Positions 9,742-21,352 of a stretch of DNA of 64,000 nt are shown piece by piece. Source of the stretch: Pyrenula massariospora (Eukaryota > Ascomycota > Eurotiomycetes > Pyrenulales > Pyrenulaceae). The stretch covers positions 1,240,001 through 1,304,000 of the forward strand of contig JAGFMI010000007.1 of the NCBI GenBank assembly GCA_021030905.1. Reading direction: 5' to 3'. How positions within the stretch are numbered: the stretch's first letter is position 1; each line of letters starts with the position of its first letter. Made by a program: the position numbers and the translations under genes. The notes beneath the pieces were generated by a model. The model was given only the letters and a program-made list of their open reading frames with translations, searched no databases and was not told the DNA's origin.

Positions 9742-11772
9742 TCATCTCATCCAGTAGGTATCAAAGCATTTCACATGCTCTGTAAAATTTCGAATGCTCT
9801 CAACGCTACCATCACCAATCTCCTTGAAGACAGGTATGATCTTCTCCGAGAGCTTTGGCACTTGGACGTAATCGACGCCGAAAAAGGTAGTTTTCTGCTC
9901 GACAGGCCGATCCAGGATTTCGGGTTGTGGATCCTCTGATTGAATGTGCCAACGGTCGCGATATGTCATAGGACCAAACGCAATCAAATCTATTTTTGAG
10001 CTGCCCAGTCTATCGAGTATACCTTGCACAAAAAGCTCAGCGAATCGCAAATGGAGCGCGTTCAATTGAAAGTTGTCTTCTTGTCGGTCGCCGGAATTGA
10101 GGTCTCGGGGCCTGTCCGTTGCAAGAAATTCATGCAACACGCTAGCGTTGCGCACATGAAGAGTGCGAAGATTCAGCAAACGAGCTTCAGACCCTGCGAG
10201 TCCTTGATTGTTGATTAGATCATTGACGGAGCCATCGCCCCATTGGAGTGCAAGTCCAAGCTCGCGAAGGTTTGGGCAACACAGACTAAGGTCATTAAAA
10301 ATTGTGTGATCCTCTTCGTAACTATTAGTGTATCCATAGGAGTAATCTTCAAATGGCTCCAATCGTTTCCCGTTTCTTGTCTCCCAAACCAGAACCTCTA
10401 AAGTGTTCCCGTGGTTTTCATAGAGCTCATCTATGTCGGACGGGGATGCCGTGCCGTCGATAAGAATCGAAAGCTGCTGTAGTCCCCGGAACGACTTGAG
10501 AAAATTTACGAGACCAGGCTGAGGCACCTGGGTCGTCGGGATCTCAGAACGGAATCGGAAGTCGGTCAGGCTTGGTGCAAAAGACTCCTCAGCCGACTTC
10601 GTGAAAAGGCTGGTGAGTTCCTCTAAGAATGTCTCACAGCCAGGACAAGATTCTAGAGATAGACGCTGCAAATGCGACCAGTCCACGTATCTTGCACCAC
10701 TTGGGTTGATCATCGTTGATATGTCCACATAGCAAAGATCAAGAGACCTTGGTCGAATTGGAGCTTGTGGTCTGAGCGGGGTAGTATCATTCGGCGAAGG
10801 CGTCTGGTTCTGCCGGAAAACTCGTACAAGATTGTCTGGATTCGGTTGAGGTACCCTCACTGGAGAGCCATTTACTGAATCGAACAACCACGCAGTGTGG
10901 CCGATGATAGCGTGGGTGAGACTGCCGCCATTCCTCCTGATCAATTTTCCAAGAAGTGTATGGTATTGGGCAAGGTTGTGAACTTCCAATCTCTCAAGCT
11001 GCTTTGGATAGCGGAGGCTAAAGGGAGGCTTGGAACGTAGGGTGGTATGAAGAACAGAGCTAATGCGGAAATCTTTCAGACTATGGTTGTGTGTTGCAAG
11101 AATCATGGATTGGGTTAATGTCGTAATAGGGAGTTGGTGATACCAGACGAAGGCATTGAGGCGTTGTTTAGGTATTTTCTCGATGATACTCCTTACAGTC
11201 GAATTGAGCATTTTGATGCGATGGGATTTCATATCACCAGTCTGGTCATTATCATCTGGGAAGTCTTCTATAATGACACTACTGACCGGCTTCTCGCATG
11301 GATCCAGAGACCGATGTGTCCAATCGGTTTGAATCCGTAAGTTCTTGACGTGCTTTAGGCCGGGTGGGAGTGAAGTCAAAAGGCCTTGCAATTTACGGTA
11401 CATTTCGGGATTTGCAAGAGGAACGTTTAAGACTAGAGTCTCGAAGAAAAAAGGGTCGCAAGCGGCTGACATGTAGTGGCAGGTCTGTCTGAGGTTCCGC
11501 AAAGCTCGATGGGGCAGCTGTGTTGACATACAGGTGAGCCAAGTATTCTGATAGGTAACGAACAAAGAACTCACTAGCCCAAATATCATGCCTTGAACCT
11601 CTGTAGGAAGAGCAAGGAGCCGCGAGTCTGATGAAGTAGGTACTAGGTAGTTGGAATGGCGTTTCTTGAAGACTTCCCTTTCGGATTCATTCATCTTCTG
11701 CAACGCAGTCGAGATTGTTCTCATCGCCGCGTTCGCCTCCTGGAGCGGCCCGACAGGGCTAGAGCCATCCAT
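9742..11772 (-). CDS. F-box protein with LRR-like C-terminal region
   Basis: Intronless, 676 residues from the first true ATG at 11772. After an N-terminal helical stretch (QEANAAMRTISTALQKMNESE-type) comes LLALPTEVQGMIFGLVSS, an F-box-like motif that would bind Skp1 in an SCF ubiquitin ligase. The remaining 550 residues have irregular Leu-rich strands of the kind seen in expanded fungal F-box families, for example RPRSLDLCYVDIS and LSLESCPGCETFLEELTS. No catalytic motif or membrane segment is seen. Substrate unknown. F-box assignment is good; the LRR fold is inference from leucine spacing. Confidence 0.75.
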   Translation of the reverse strand: MDGSSPVGPLQEANAAMRTISTALQKMNESEREVFKKRHSNYLVPTSSDSRLLALPTEVQGMIFGLVSSLFVTYQNTWLTCMSTQLPHRALRNLRQTCHYMSAACDPFFFETLVLNVPLANPEMYRKLQGLLTSLPPGLKHVKNLRIQTDWTHRSLDPCEKPVSSVIIEDFPDDNDQTGDMKSHRIKMLNSTVRSIIEKIPKQRLNAFVWYHQLPITTLTQSMILATHNHSLKDFRISSVLHTTLRSKPPFSLRYPKQLERLEVHNLAQYHTLLGKLIRRNGGSLTHAIIGHTAWLFDSVNGSPVRVPQPNPDNLVRVFRQNQTPSPNDTTPLRPQAPIRPRSLDLCYVDISTMINPSGARYVDWSHLQRLSLESCPGCETFLEELTSLFTKSAEESFAPSLTDFRFRSEIPTTQVPQPGLVNFLKSFRGLQQLSILIDGTASPSDIDELYENHGNTLEVLVWETRNGKRLEPFEDYSYGYTNSYEEDHTIFNDLSLCCPNLRELGLALQWGDGSVNDLINNQGLAGSEARLLNLRTLHVRNASVLHEFLATDRPRDLNSGDRQEDNFQLNALHLRFAELFVQGILDRLGSSKIDLIAFGPMTYRDRWHIQSEDPQPEILDRPVEQKTTFFGVDYVQVPKLSEKIIPVFKEIGDGSVESIRNFTEHVKCFDTYWMR

Positions 11773-12827
11773 GGTATAGGACGAGCTTGAATTCTGGACG
11801 AGGATTTTCGACAAACTGAGATCAGATCAATAATGACCGATCTGTGAAGAGATTGTGTAAGGCCGAATCAATCAGTAGCGTTTGCGTTTCAGCGCGTTGG
11901 ACGCGACTCCGGGCTTGGCAGAAAGACGATCTCCGCCTGCCATCATTTACGACTCTGTTCGTCGCCCAAGAATTTGGAGGTCCCCAATGCTTCCTCTTTC
12001 ACTACTATTTGATGATCTAAAAAGCAGACGTGAAGCTGCACCTTGTCCGAAGCCATACGAAAATAATCCTAGCGCCGTTGTTTCACGCTACTCATGTGAG
12101 CGCGTTCGTAGGCGTCCTCCGATGCCTGGCAACCTTGCAATAGAACAATCGACGCTAGCTCATTGACCATTCCGCCAGTTTGCTCTCAGGAAATCCACGA
12201 ATCCCAGGCTGTTCTATCCATCTGATCCTAGCAAATACCCATGGCATAGTCCACAAGGCAGCTTGAGCAGCCCAACCCGGAGCCCCGCACGATTTAGGAA
12301 GGCAAGGTTGGAATAAGCCCCTTGGCAAGATAAGAAGCATCATTCGAAAGAGGTTATTCCGCGCCCCCAACGCTGCGACAAAAATGCTTGAACAATGAGA
12401 CGAGATGCATGTGATCCGATGCCAAGAAGGTCGATGTGCACCTTATGCAGGGCCCAACTGAAGCTGCGGGAGATTGACAGAGGTGATGATCCTATCCTCA
12501 TTCTCGAAATCCCCGAGAAGCACAGGGGGCCCTTCGGTATCTGTCCACGCTAGAAGAATGAGGCAGGACTTCTAGAATGCGCCCGTTGGTAGCCGGTAGA
12601 AAATGCAACCTCTAGACATGTTAAGCCTCCATCGTTCTTCTTGGCTTGCATAGAATGGAAGTGATCCCACGCCAGAGATATCAACCTAGAGATGGACAGG
12701 AAGGTAGGCTTGATACTTTTAGACCTCAGTCTATGCCTCACAAGTTTCTCGCTTCGGGTTTGTCTCTATATCAAGTTCAGGTTCCCCTGTTTTTTCTTCG
12801 GCGTCAGTTTCTCATGCTCCCGCGAAA
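11773..12827 (+). other. Divergent intergenic region, no gene seen
   Basis: About 1 kb shared as upstream sequence by the F-box gene (minus) and the carboxypeptidase (plus). A frame at 11882-12166 has no protein-like features. The last 80 bases before 12828 are T/C-rich, as in many fungal 5' leaders. Confidence 0.55.
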
Positions 12828-14335
12828 ATGAAGCTTTCTTACTTTATTCCATTTCTCCCAGCCGCCTCGGCGGCAGCTGCTGGTGTGAACAAAGTTAATT
12901 ATGATGGATACAAGGTCTTCCGCGTCGCTGTTGGTGACAATGTTGGCCAAGTCAACGACCTTATAGAAAAGTTGTCTCTATCCACGTGGAAGGGTGCTCC
13001 AAAAGCTGGCGCTGCTTCGGACATTGTGGTCCCTCCAAGTCAGGTTCAAGCTTTTGAGCAGGGAACAGCTGATTTTGAGACGGAAGTATTACATGACAAT
13101 CTTGGAGCATCTATCCAGGCCGAGTCGAACTTTGAGGTCTATGCCGGTAGGGATGACTTCGATCATTATAGAACAAACTGATATCTCTATAGCCGGTAGC
13201 GCAAATTCCACGTGGTTCAACTCTTACCATTCGTATGCGGATCATCTTCAATTTCTCCGCGACTTGCAGTCGTCGTACCCGGCGAACTCGGAAATTGTTA
13301 CTGCCGGAAGATCCGTCGGCGGAAATACGATTACTGGGATCCATTTCTACGGAAGTAGTGGCAAGGGCAAGAAACCTGCCGTCATCTTTCATGGAACGGT
13401 CCATGCCCGTGAGTGGATCACAACGATGGTCAGTGTGGTACCCTGTTCGGGAATCCGGCTGACAGCTGTCAGGTTGTTGAATATATGGCCTACAACCTCC
13501 TAACAAATTATGGAAGCAATGCTGAGATCAAGGGCTTTGTGGACAAATATGACTTCTACATCTTCCCAGTCGTCAATCCTGACGGTAATTTCCTAGCTAG
13601 CCGTCTCCGAAACAAACACTAAACCATACGGCAGGATTTAGCTACACTCAAACAAGTGATCGTCTCTGGAGAAAGAATCGACAGACAAACTCGGCCTCTA
13701 GCTGTGTCGGGCGCGATATCAATCGCAACTGGCCCTACCAGTGGTCCGTCACCGGTGGAGCATCTACTGATCCGTGTGCGGAAGATTATAAAGGCGAGTC
13801 TTTAGCCTTTCCCCACTGCTTACCTAGCTAATGCTGCTCAGGCCAAGCCGCTGCTGATGCGCCAGAGACCAAGGTCTTGTACGGCTACATCGACTCCATC
13901 AAGGCGTCTCAAGGAGTCAAGCTCTACATCGACTGGCACTCGTACTCCCAGCTCTTCATGACCCGTAAGTACCCAAGAACATGTACCTATCCACCCTATT
14001 AGAGCATAATCTCACGCTCCGCAGCATACGGCTACTCCTGCTCCGTGGTCGCCACCAACAACGCCGAACTCCAGTCCCTCGCCTCAGGCTTCGCATCCTC
14101 CGTCCGCGCGGTCTACGGCACGTCCTTCAAGACCGGCCCTATCTGTACGACCATCTACCCCGCCACAGGGTGCAGCGTGGACTATGTCGATGCGGTCACG
14201 GGCAGTGATTATACGTTCACGACTGAGCTGAGGGATACGGGGAATTACGGGTTTGTGTTGCCGGCGAACCAGATCTCGCCAAGTGCCATCGAGGCGTATG
14301 CGGGGGTGAGGTATTTGTTGTTGAATATGAAGTAG
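12828..14335 (+). CDS. Secreted M14A zinc carboxypeptidase (metallocarboxypeptidase A-like)
   Basis: Six exons (12828-13146, 13193-13428, 13473-13584, 13635-13793, 13842-13964, 14025-14335) give 419 residues. A signal peptide ([18 protein letters not shown]) and a propeptide of about 90 residues precede the catalytic domain, as in pancreatic-type enzymes. Zinc ligands are His177 and Glu180 in HAREW, and the His of [17 protein letters not shown] supplies the substrate-carboxylate Asn/Arg pair, and TFTTELRD supplies the catalytic Glu. Expected role is extracellular removal of C-terminal residues from proteins. The fourth intron (13794-13841) starts with GC rather than GT. Introns are 44-60 nt. 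Start and end match the family length. Confidence 0.92.
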
Positions 14336-14926
14336 GTTCGGAGGTGGAAAAAGGGTGAAAGAATGGGTGCGCTGCTTTTAGATGAGCTTAGTATCTAGTC
14401 TTGGTTTACCAGATTCACTTCATGTAATTGCTCGCAATGGTAAGCCAATATATCAATCCTACGTGTATATCAAACTATGTCCGTTTTCCAAAGAGCATCG
14501 GAGATAGATCCACAATAGACTTTTACAAACGTGAATTCACGAGGGTTGTGTTTGATTACTCTAGCTAAGCTTAGCTTTTCGAGAAGAGCCTTGGTAGATG
14601 CCATCCTTGTCCCTGGGATAGATTGCGGCAGATAATCTTTTAAAGGAAAAATATGCAACTTGCGATCGCTCAAATGATAATCGAAATAAGATCCTCAACC
14701 CCTGGAAACGCCAATGCTTGCAATGACATGATGCAACGTAGGTGCAGAGAGCCAACATATGAGAAGGTCCAGCAGAAAAATTTGACAACATGAAAATTTC
14801 AATCAACGTGCTCCAGTCATCGTGGGTAACATCGTGGGACTCCGCCTCTTATTATTAGGTCTGCACCTCCGAACCTCTTTATTTGAATTACCCTCTCAAC
14901 TCAAGTGCACATAGCAGCCGCCTGCC
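14336..14926 (+). other. Intergenic between convergent genes, no gene seen
   Basis: About 590 bp between the carboxypeptidase and the convergent promethin-like gene. AT-rich 3' flanking sequence; no supported frame. Confidence 0.55.
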
Positions 14927-15724
14927 TCAAGCCTTCACACCGGCTGTGCCCGTCACTCCTCCTGCCTTCTTCCTCACGCCGGCCACACCACTCTGTACGT
15001 GGTCCGCCCCCGAAGTAACCGCCTGCTTCGTCGGCAAATTGTTCTTCACTCCATTCACCCCGGGTGGTTTATTCTCTTTATCCCCCTCTTCTCCCTCATC
15101 GCCCGCCGTCTTCTCCTTCTTCTGAGGATTCTTCGCATCCGCCGCCTCTTTCTTCTCCTGATCCACGGGCATGATAGGTAGTGCATCCTTCACACCCAAT
15201 TGGTCGGCCATGCCCTCCCCCATTGGCTTGTGCACGCCAGGCACCTCTTTCTTGTTGAACCACTTCACGATGTAGTAGCTTCCCAGTCCCCACAGGAAGA
15301 TGAAGGCCGCGGCCGTCGTTGTGAAGAATAAGGTCGGAAGCAAGACGATCAGAGCCACTCCCGCTGCGAATGCAATGAACAGCACAGCACCAACTAATCC
15401 CACCAACAGTCCTCCGATGATCGCAAATATAGCAACAGACAGTGTCATGACAAAGAACAGCCCCAATGGTATCCCAGACAGCGCGAGATTGGACAAGATG
15501 AAAGCCGCCATCTTCGGCCGTTCCGTGGCAAACGTTATGACCTTCTGTTTGAGGGACTCGCGGCGTTCGGGCGGGAAGAAGCGGTCCAGCATGGCGCTAC
15601 CGTTGTTGAGGACGGTGTTGGCTGTGCCTTGTAAAGTTGCTGTAGCGGCGGAGAGGGGGGTGCCAGTGCCGGCGGGGAGGGACGAGGTGGCCCCATTGGC
15701 GAGGCCGGTCACTTGGTCGGCCAT
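14927..15724 (-). CDS. Promethin/LDAF1-like lipid droplet membrane protein
   Basis: 265 residues from the ATG at 15724. After a Ser/Thr/Ala-rich N-terminus and a short amphipathic region (LDRFFPPERRESLKQKV) come several closely packed hydrophobic segments over about residues 75-155, rich in Gly and Ala (SVAIFAIIGGLLVGLVGAV), as in the promethin family that marks ER sites of lipid droplet formation. The C-terminal 100 residues are charged and disordered (Lys/Glu/Asp-rich). Domain layout fits fungal promethin-domain proteins, but the call rests on architecture more than on invariant motifs. A longer in-frame extension upstream exists but lacks an ATG. Confidence 0.65.
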   Translation of the reverse strand: MADQVTGLANGATSSLPAGTGTPLSAATATLQGTANTVLNNGSAMLDRFFPPERRESLKQKVITFATERPKMAAFILSNLALSGIPLGLFFVMTLSVAIFAIIGGLLVGLVGAVLFIAFAAGVALIVLLPTLFFTTTAAAFIFLWGLGSYYIVKWFNKKEVPGVHKPMGEGMADQLGVKDALPIMPVDQEKKEAADAKNPQKKEKTAGDEGEEGDKENKPPGVNGVKNNLPTKQAVTSGADHVQSGVAGVRKKAGGVTGTAGVKA

Positions 15725-17177
15725 GGTGGAGGAGAAGGCTGGAATAGAGAGGGAGGCTCGGTGCGGGTGATGTAGGTAATGAGTAAAATCAACGGAGCAG
15801 TTTTGGAAGTTCAGGTGGGGAGAGCGTGGAGATTGAGGGCAAAGGCCCAAGGTCGAGGAGATTAAGGAGACTAGAGGTTGTAGAAACCTCAGCGTTTGAA
15901 CGACGCTCGCAGAACACCGCGATACAGTCTAGATCCTCAACTTTTCACAAGTTCGGTCAACCACCATGGCCCAGCTGCTTTGAAAGTCCCAAAAAGAATC
16001 TCAGAACGGGGGACAGGGTGAAGCTGGAGTTGTGGCGGGCGTGGCGGTGGCCTGGAACCCTGTTTCGCTTTCTGCCGTTGCAAAAAATGACGTCGAGTGG
16101 AGAAGCAGCATGTGACGCGACAACGCGTCGAACCTTCTTCCATCATAAATACAGTGTCGTGCTTAACTAATAACACCCACGATACCAGACTTGTCGTTGC
16201 TATATACCGTGAAAACCCAACCACACTATACGCTCAGGCTTCAGAAGAAGTACTCCACTTCAAAAGTCTCGACTAGGCGCTACTTCACTTTCCAACGCTT
16301 CTTGTATGCTCTCCTTCAAGGACCACAAAATAGGATGAGCCATGCATATTGAGACAAAACTCAAATTCAACGCAAGAAAGACCACTACATGCTTCTCATT
16401 GATGGCCGAATTCAACCACAACCCATGCTTTTAGAGTCCAGCTCCACAGAACTGGGCAAAGCCGTCATTTAAGAAGCGAAGATGCTGTCAACGTATGCCC
16501 TGCAAAACTGGTATGGTTCGCAGATCCTGCTTGTGCGAAAAGGCATCGATCCTGCGTGTATGTTACCCTGCAATAGCCTTTATATCTCAGTCATCGTCTT
16601 GAGCGACGTGCCATCGCATCCTGCGCAGGCGCGAACGAATAGATTTTGTTGAACCTGTCAATTTGGTACAGTCGAAACAGGCAGTGAAGGGGACTTTAGG
16701 GCTCGGCGTGGTGTTGGTGGTCCTACTCCAAAATAGATTAACCCCTGAACACGTTATTGCTTGGGCAATGTGTCTCCTTGCCTCTCGCACAGAGAATAGA
16801 CTTCGAGATCAAGGAGCACGATCTAAATCCATCGCGTCGCCGAGGAAACTAAAGGTCTTGGACAGGTGGCCGTGGAGATTCTTGGTATTGCTGTCAAATT
16901 TCTTGCCGATGAATGTCAAGTAAGACCGGAAGCCCCAGCTTTCCGCGATGCAGCTATACAAGCCTAACCTAAGGATTTTCTTGTGTTAAAATAAACTTAC
17001 CCAGATGACGATAGAGCCTACGTTTCATGCAGTCCCTTGGAATTCTCGTTCACTAGACTTTTGTTAAAAATTGTGTTGGCAGTACCGTGAACGTATAAGA
17101 CGAGAGACTTTTTGCCGCTTTGCGATCTCGGGCGATCTCTCGCTCTTTCTGCCATTTCCCAGGTTACAGCGCAGGCA
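15725..17177 (+). other. Gene-poor region, no gene seen
   Basis: About 1.45 kb between the promethin-like and aldo-keto reductase genes. Open frames at 15826-16170 and 16663-16923 have skewed, non-protein-like composition and no recognisable domain. The first part should hold the promethin-like gene's promoter. Confidence 0.5.
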
Positions 17178-18201
17178 TCAACCGGGGAGATCCTCTCCGA
17201 TAATATGCTTGAACTGATCCACTCTTTTCTTCCACTGTAGAGGATGCAGATACTTTGTTGCGAAATACCTCAGCCTGTCAATGTCATCCAGATCCTCAGA
17301 TTGATGCTTAGTTGAGGCATTCATAAGGGCGACATTTCCCAACTCCATTAACAGAGCATACAATGCGGCCTGGTGAGAGACCTTTGCGTCAGTAGCCAGG
17401 TCTCTCACCACCTCTAAATGGAAGAGTCGCCGGGACACCTTGTCGTTGATAACTGCCTGGTATACGATTCTGTGCTCACGGCAAAAGTGGCGCAAGGTTA
17501 TGTCCCATCCGTGGTCTTCACCGAAATAGTTCTGGACGACGGCAGGTTTGATTGATACAGAATCGTAGAGCCTTTGGAGAGTGGAGGCGGAGCACTCAGC
17601 GATACCTAAATGTCTTACTCGGTGAGGAACATGCTGCTCAAGAAGGCGCCATAAAGGAAGAAATTGACGATGACCCTGGCGGGGCACGTGAAGAAGGATG
17701 CAATCAACGTAGGAAGTCTCTACAGAGGCAGGATCTTCTAGAGTACGTAGCCTTCGTAGGATCTTGCCAAGAGTGGCATCCACCATCGCCGCCGTGGTAT
17801 CAAGAGGTCTTGCTCGTTCGTGATTGTTGGTCACTTTGGTTTGGAGCTGAACGACCGTGAGAAATGCTTAATCACTGGAAACATGAACAACATACCCAGA
17901 TATGTTGTCGTTGCAGTCTTCGATTCTGACCTAGTTCCAGGTTTTTATAAGCAGACCGAAGCGCCTTACCAACCGCTTTTTCACTGTAAAGGTATATTCG
18001 AGGTGCTGCATCAAATCCTCGGAAGCCGCTGCCGACGGCTTGATACACTACATTAGGGTTCGTGACTTCGTCATGGTGTGAAGCGCCCCAAATCAAAGCC
18101 GGCATCTTTGAACCGGCTTTGGTGCCCGAACTCTTAAGAGATAATGGTCCAAGAAGGGCTCTCAAGATTAAAGATCGGTTTGTCAAACTGGTACTCGCCA
18201 T
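17178..18201 (-). CDS. Aldo-keto reductase
   Basis: Two exons on the minus strand (17896-18201 and 17178-17846) separated by a 49-nt phase-0 intron give 324 residues. The intron removes a stop and rejoins HIW to LQTKV. All four catalytic positions of the superfamily can be placed: Asp64 (in FRGFDAAP-type block), a Tyr at 70 or 72, Lys106 in QTKV, and His155 in CILLHVP. The C-terminal NADPH-binding part is divergent: the usual IPKS-like block is reduced to MNASTKHQSEDL. Cytosolic; substrate unknown. The fungal relatives often act on small aldehydes, but that is inference. Confidence 0.82.
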
Positions 18202-18689
18202 ATGCGAGGTGAAGAGCCCTGTCTTGATGATAACGTTTTTGGAATGAGATATGGTGAAAGACTCTGAGCCGGAGATAAGAAAAGCTTCGATATACTACTG
18301 TTAGATCAGTCGTCATAAGTCGTTTTACTTCAATAGGTGTCCTACAACTCGATTCGTTCGTCGGGCACCTAAGCTAAACAATGAGCACTTTGTCTTACCC
18401 AGCCAGCGAGACACCCAACATCGGCCTAATTTAACCTAACTTAGGTTTCTAGGGAAGTTACACTTTGTCTTCGTTTCAAATGCAAATGTTCGCGATGAGA
18501 TTGCTAGGATAACTTCTATCTTGCAAGTGTAGAAAGCGATGTTTCTGGTGGCAATCACAACCGACATTAGACACCTAACTCCAGGTATACCTGTCGGTGG
18601 AAAGGGGCGAATGTCTAACCTAATATAAATAGCGATCAATTTTAAGGTGCCAAGAAGTTCACGCTGTTGAATTGTTCTTCCACCAACGC
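18202..18689 (+). other. Upstream region of the aldo-keto reductase, no gene seen
   Basis: About 490 bp upstream of the aldo-keto reductase. No supported gene. Confidence 0.5.
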
Positions 18690-19244
18690 TCAACCTTTAC
18701 ACCTCTCTACATGAGTCCATACTGTGTCCTGGCTCTGAATCGCTACTTCAAGCCCTCTTTCATGTTCAAGCCTTGCATTCTCTGCAAGCCTCACTTGCTC
18801 CCTCCTTGCCTTCTTTCGCACGACCCGGACCTCCAGAACGGCTAGATCTTCCCCCAATAGTTTCCACAATTCCATATCTCTCGCATCCCTAGCTCTCCAT
18901 TGCTCTAAAAGATGTATGCGACTCCCTCTGATCAATCATCTCAAGGAACTACCAAATCGGAAAAAGGCCGACAAGGTGAGGATGATCCCGCAAACACCTC
19001 CGACAAAGGTAACAACGGAGGAGACGATATCTAGGATACAGACAGAGAGACAATGATCTATTCTACGGTCGAAGCTTGCTAAGAATGAATAGGGAGTAGT
19101 GATGGACGTACAAAGTTTTTGCACGTCGATTACGTAAAGAGGTAGGATGGCGAGGGGGTGAATGGACCACTTGCTTTGCGTTTGAACTTTTAAGGAACTG
19201 ATTGTCAAAGCAAATGTTGATTTGGCAGGTATATATACTATCAA
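18690..19244 (-). pseudogene. Small membrane plus charged-helix protein frame broken by one stop
   Basis: On the minus strand a single reading frame runs from about 19244 to 18690 and is interrupted once, by a TGA at about 18936-18938. Upstream of the stop it encodes hydrophobic segments (LDIVSSVVTFVGGVCGIILT). Downstream it encodes a strongly charged helix (LLEQWRARDARDMELWKLL followed by Arg/Glu-rich sequence). Composition on both sides looks coding and the frame is the same, so a disabled gene, or a gene ending at the TGA, is more likely than chance. No start exon could be assigned with confidence. I do not recognise a named family. Confidence 0.35.
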
Positions 19245-20972
19245 TTTGTTTGGATGATCGCGGCAATGATAAGTATTGAGAGTGATAGAGATCGGTGGGA
19301 AGCACTTTGGATGATTAACTAATATTTAGACGGAACAGCGCTCTCACCTAGGAACTCAAGATGGAATGAATTGTTGCTTCAGATACATTGGCGCAAAAAT
19401 CCCAAATCCTCGATACAATGATTGCTTGACCCTTAAGTCTTTCACTCGCACAGGAAATAGGACACTTGTCTTTCCGAAATTCACTTTTACCTTTCGCCAG
19501 AACAACATACTTTCAACACTATAAATTCAGTCTCAGAATTTAGTACCGAAGGGCAAGAGAACAGAACAAAGTCAGCCAATGAGCAGCCGAGAAATCTATT
19601 TGGGTTAATCAATCGCTCGCAACTTTTCACTGATTGCGCCTAAATTCTACAGCAACATCGTCGTACGTTTAGTTTTAGTGAGGCGGTTGCAATGCAAGCA
19701 CGCTTTCGCTGACTTCAACTTTGAATTGATAACTTCGATTGGTACAATGACATTATGCCCTCCTGACAGACTCAGACTTGGTGCGTGATGTTGGTCGCAC
19801 CACCACGATTGAACACCTGATATACAACGCTGGATCTTTCCACTGCGGATGGCATTTTTGCTAAAATGCGCCGGTCCTTGGACAGCCTCCCCGGAACAGC
19901 TGTACAAATATGTTCAGTTGAGCAGCGACGCAGTGGCAATTTTTAGGCACACTGGCTCGAATTACTAGGCTTATAGGTGACATGAGGATTTAGAACACGC
20001 TTACCCAGTTGAATTTTGCTGGCGTGTTGTTAGATATGCATCTATCCGCAGCAGCGACGTGAAGGAGAAGGCAAAATTGCCATCGAAAGTGCTACTTGTA
20101 GGTCTATTTGTTGTCTTCCGTGCCGCTTTCATGCTTCCTTTTGTTTGTTCCATGCAACTGTTCCATGCTTCCTTCCTTCTCCTACCTCGGCAATAATGGA
20201 ATGCCACGACGTGCGGTAGAATATGATAACGACCGTACTGTCCGTAGGATACGGCAGGAGTTGCGGTAACATCTGTCGCAGTCAGCCGCCACAGAAGCCT
20301 CCGGCGACAGGGTCCCTCATCGTGAGATTCGTCATCCCCAGATTCTGGAGGGCGAACCCTCGAAGTAAAGATCCTCTAAGCCCCAGACCGCCACTCCCAC
20401 ACAGTTACAGCTTCTGGCACCTTACTCGGATACCATGGTCGAAAGCCGACACTCCGAGCTTAAGAGCAGAAGCTGAATAGCCCTTAATACAGGGCGACGC
20501 GAAGCTAGAGAAGATAGAGGCTAGTGGAAGAAAGATATCACAAATTGAGCGGCTGGGGGAGTGTATTCGCTCAGTATCGCTTAAAAAGATGGTCAGAGTT
20601 CAAGAGCAACGCATGGACGGAGAAAAGCAAGCGAAGAAGCATATTTCCGAATGAAATGTTGAAGTTGGACTAAAGCTTCGATAGGGATACGAAGGAGATC
20701 GAGGGATGCTTTGTATCTGGTATAAATAGAGTGGTCACTACTATCCAAAAAATTTCAATTCAAAAGTTTTAATGCCGGTCAATGTACGGAGTCTGTTTCA
20801 TGGATCTGCGCAATTCCACGGATTTCCTCCCTGTGTAAAAAGATGCCTTCTGTACCTAGTCTGCTCGACGATGTTTTCCAAATGGTGTATACAAGTAACG
20901 TGGTCTTGCATCGCCTACCAGGTCTTCACAGACCAGATTGACGTCCCGATGGCCTCGAATTCTGGTCATCTA
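19245..20972 (+). other. Gene-poor region, no gene seen
   Basis: About 1.7 kb with only short frames. Composition is AT-leaning and several tracts are T- or A-rich. No tRNA, terminal repeat or transposase-like frame was found. Confidence 0.5.
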
Positions 20973-21344
20973 CTACGAACCTAGCGTTCTTACATGGTTC
21001 ACGTTTCGTGGGACTTGCATTGAGCCATTTCCGTCGTTGGGATGCCTTCTTTTGCTGTCTTTAATTGCGCAATAGGTTCTTATTGTTGCAGACTGTGAGT
21101 GAAATTGGAGCGCGACATCGGCGGGGAATGAGAAGAAGTTAAATTTAGTTCGGCTATCTCTACGGCGCATAATGGCGACTTTAGTATCCAATGTCGGGGA
21201 GGGATAGACTTTGAAAGTGAAACACCATTGATCGTCTGTTTGCAAAGCTTGTGGGCTAGATTGCCCGCCAATGGAGATAAAAGAGAGGCTCAGCGCAAGC
21301 TTGCTGAAGGTTAAGAAGACGCTTGCAAGGTCGTTGCTCGACAT
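20973..21344 (-). CDS. Possible small protein, unknown
   Basis: An intronless frame of 123 residues begins at an ATG at 21344, only 8 bp beyond the stop of the secreted orphan on the same strand. It starts MSSNDLASVFLTFSKLALSL, hydrophobic enough for a signal or anchor, and continues with a mixed, protein-like composition (QWCFTFKVYPSPTLDTKVAI). No domain is recognised. The very close spacing could mean it is a misjoined C-terminal exon of the neighbour, although no phase-compatible intron was found. Low confidence. Confidence 0.25.
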   Translation of the reverse strand: MSSNDLASVFLTFSKLALSLSFISIGGQSSPQALQTDDQWCFTFKVYPSPTLDTKVAIMRRRDSRTKFNFFSFPADVALQFHSQSATIRTYCAIKDSKRRHPNDGNGSMQVPRNVNHVRTLGS

Positions 21345-21352
21345 CGGCGCTC

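Noticed and set aside
15826-16170. 114-codon plus frame opposite the promethin-like gene's upstream region
   Set aside because: No protein-like features; overlaps the likely promoter.
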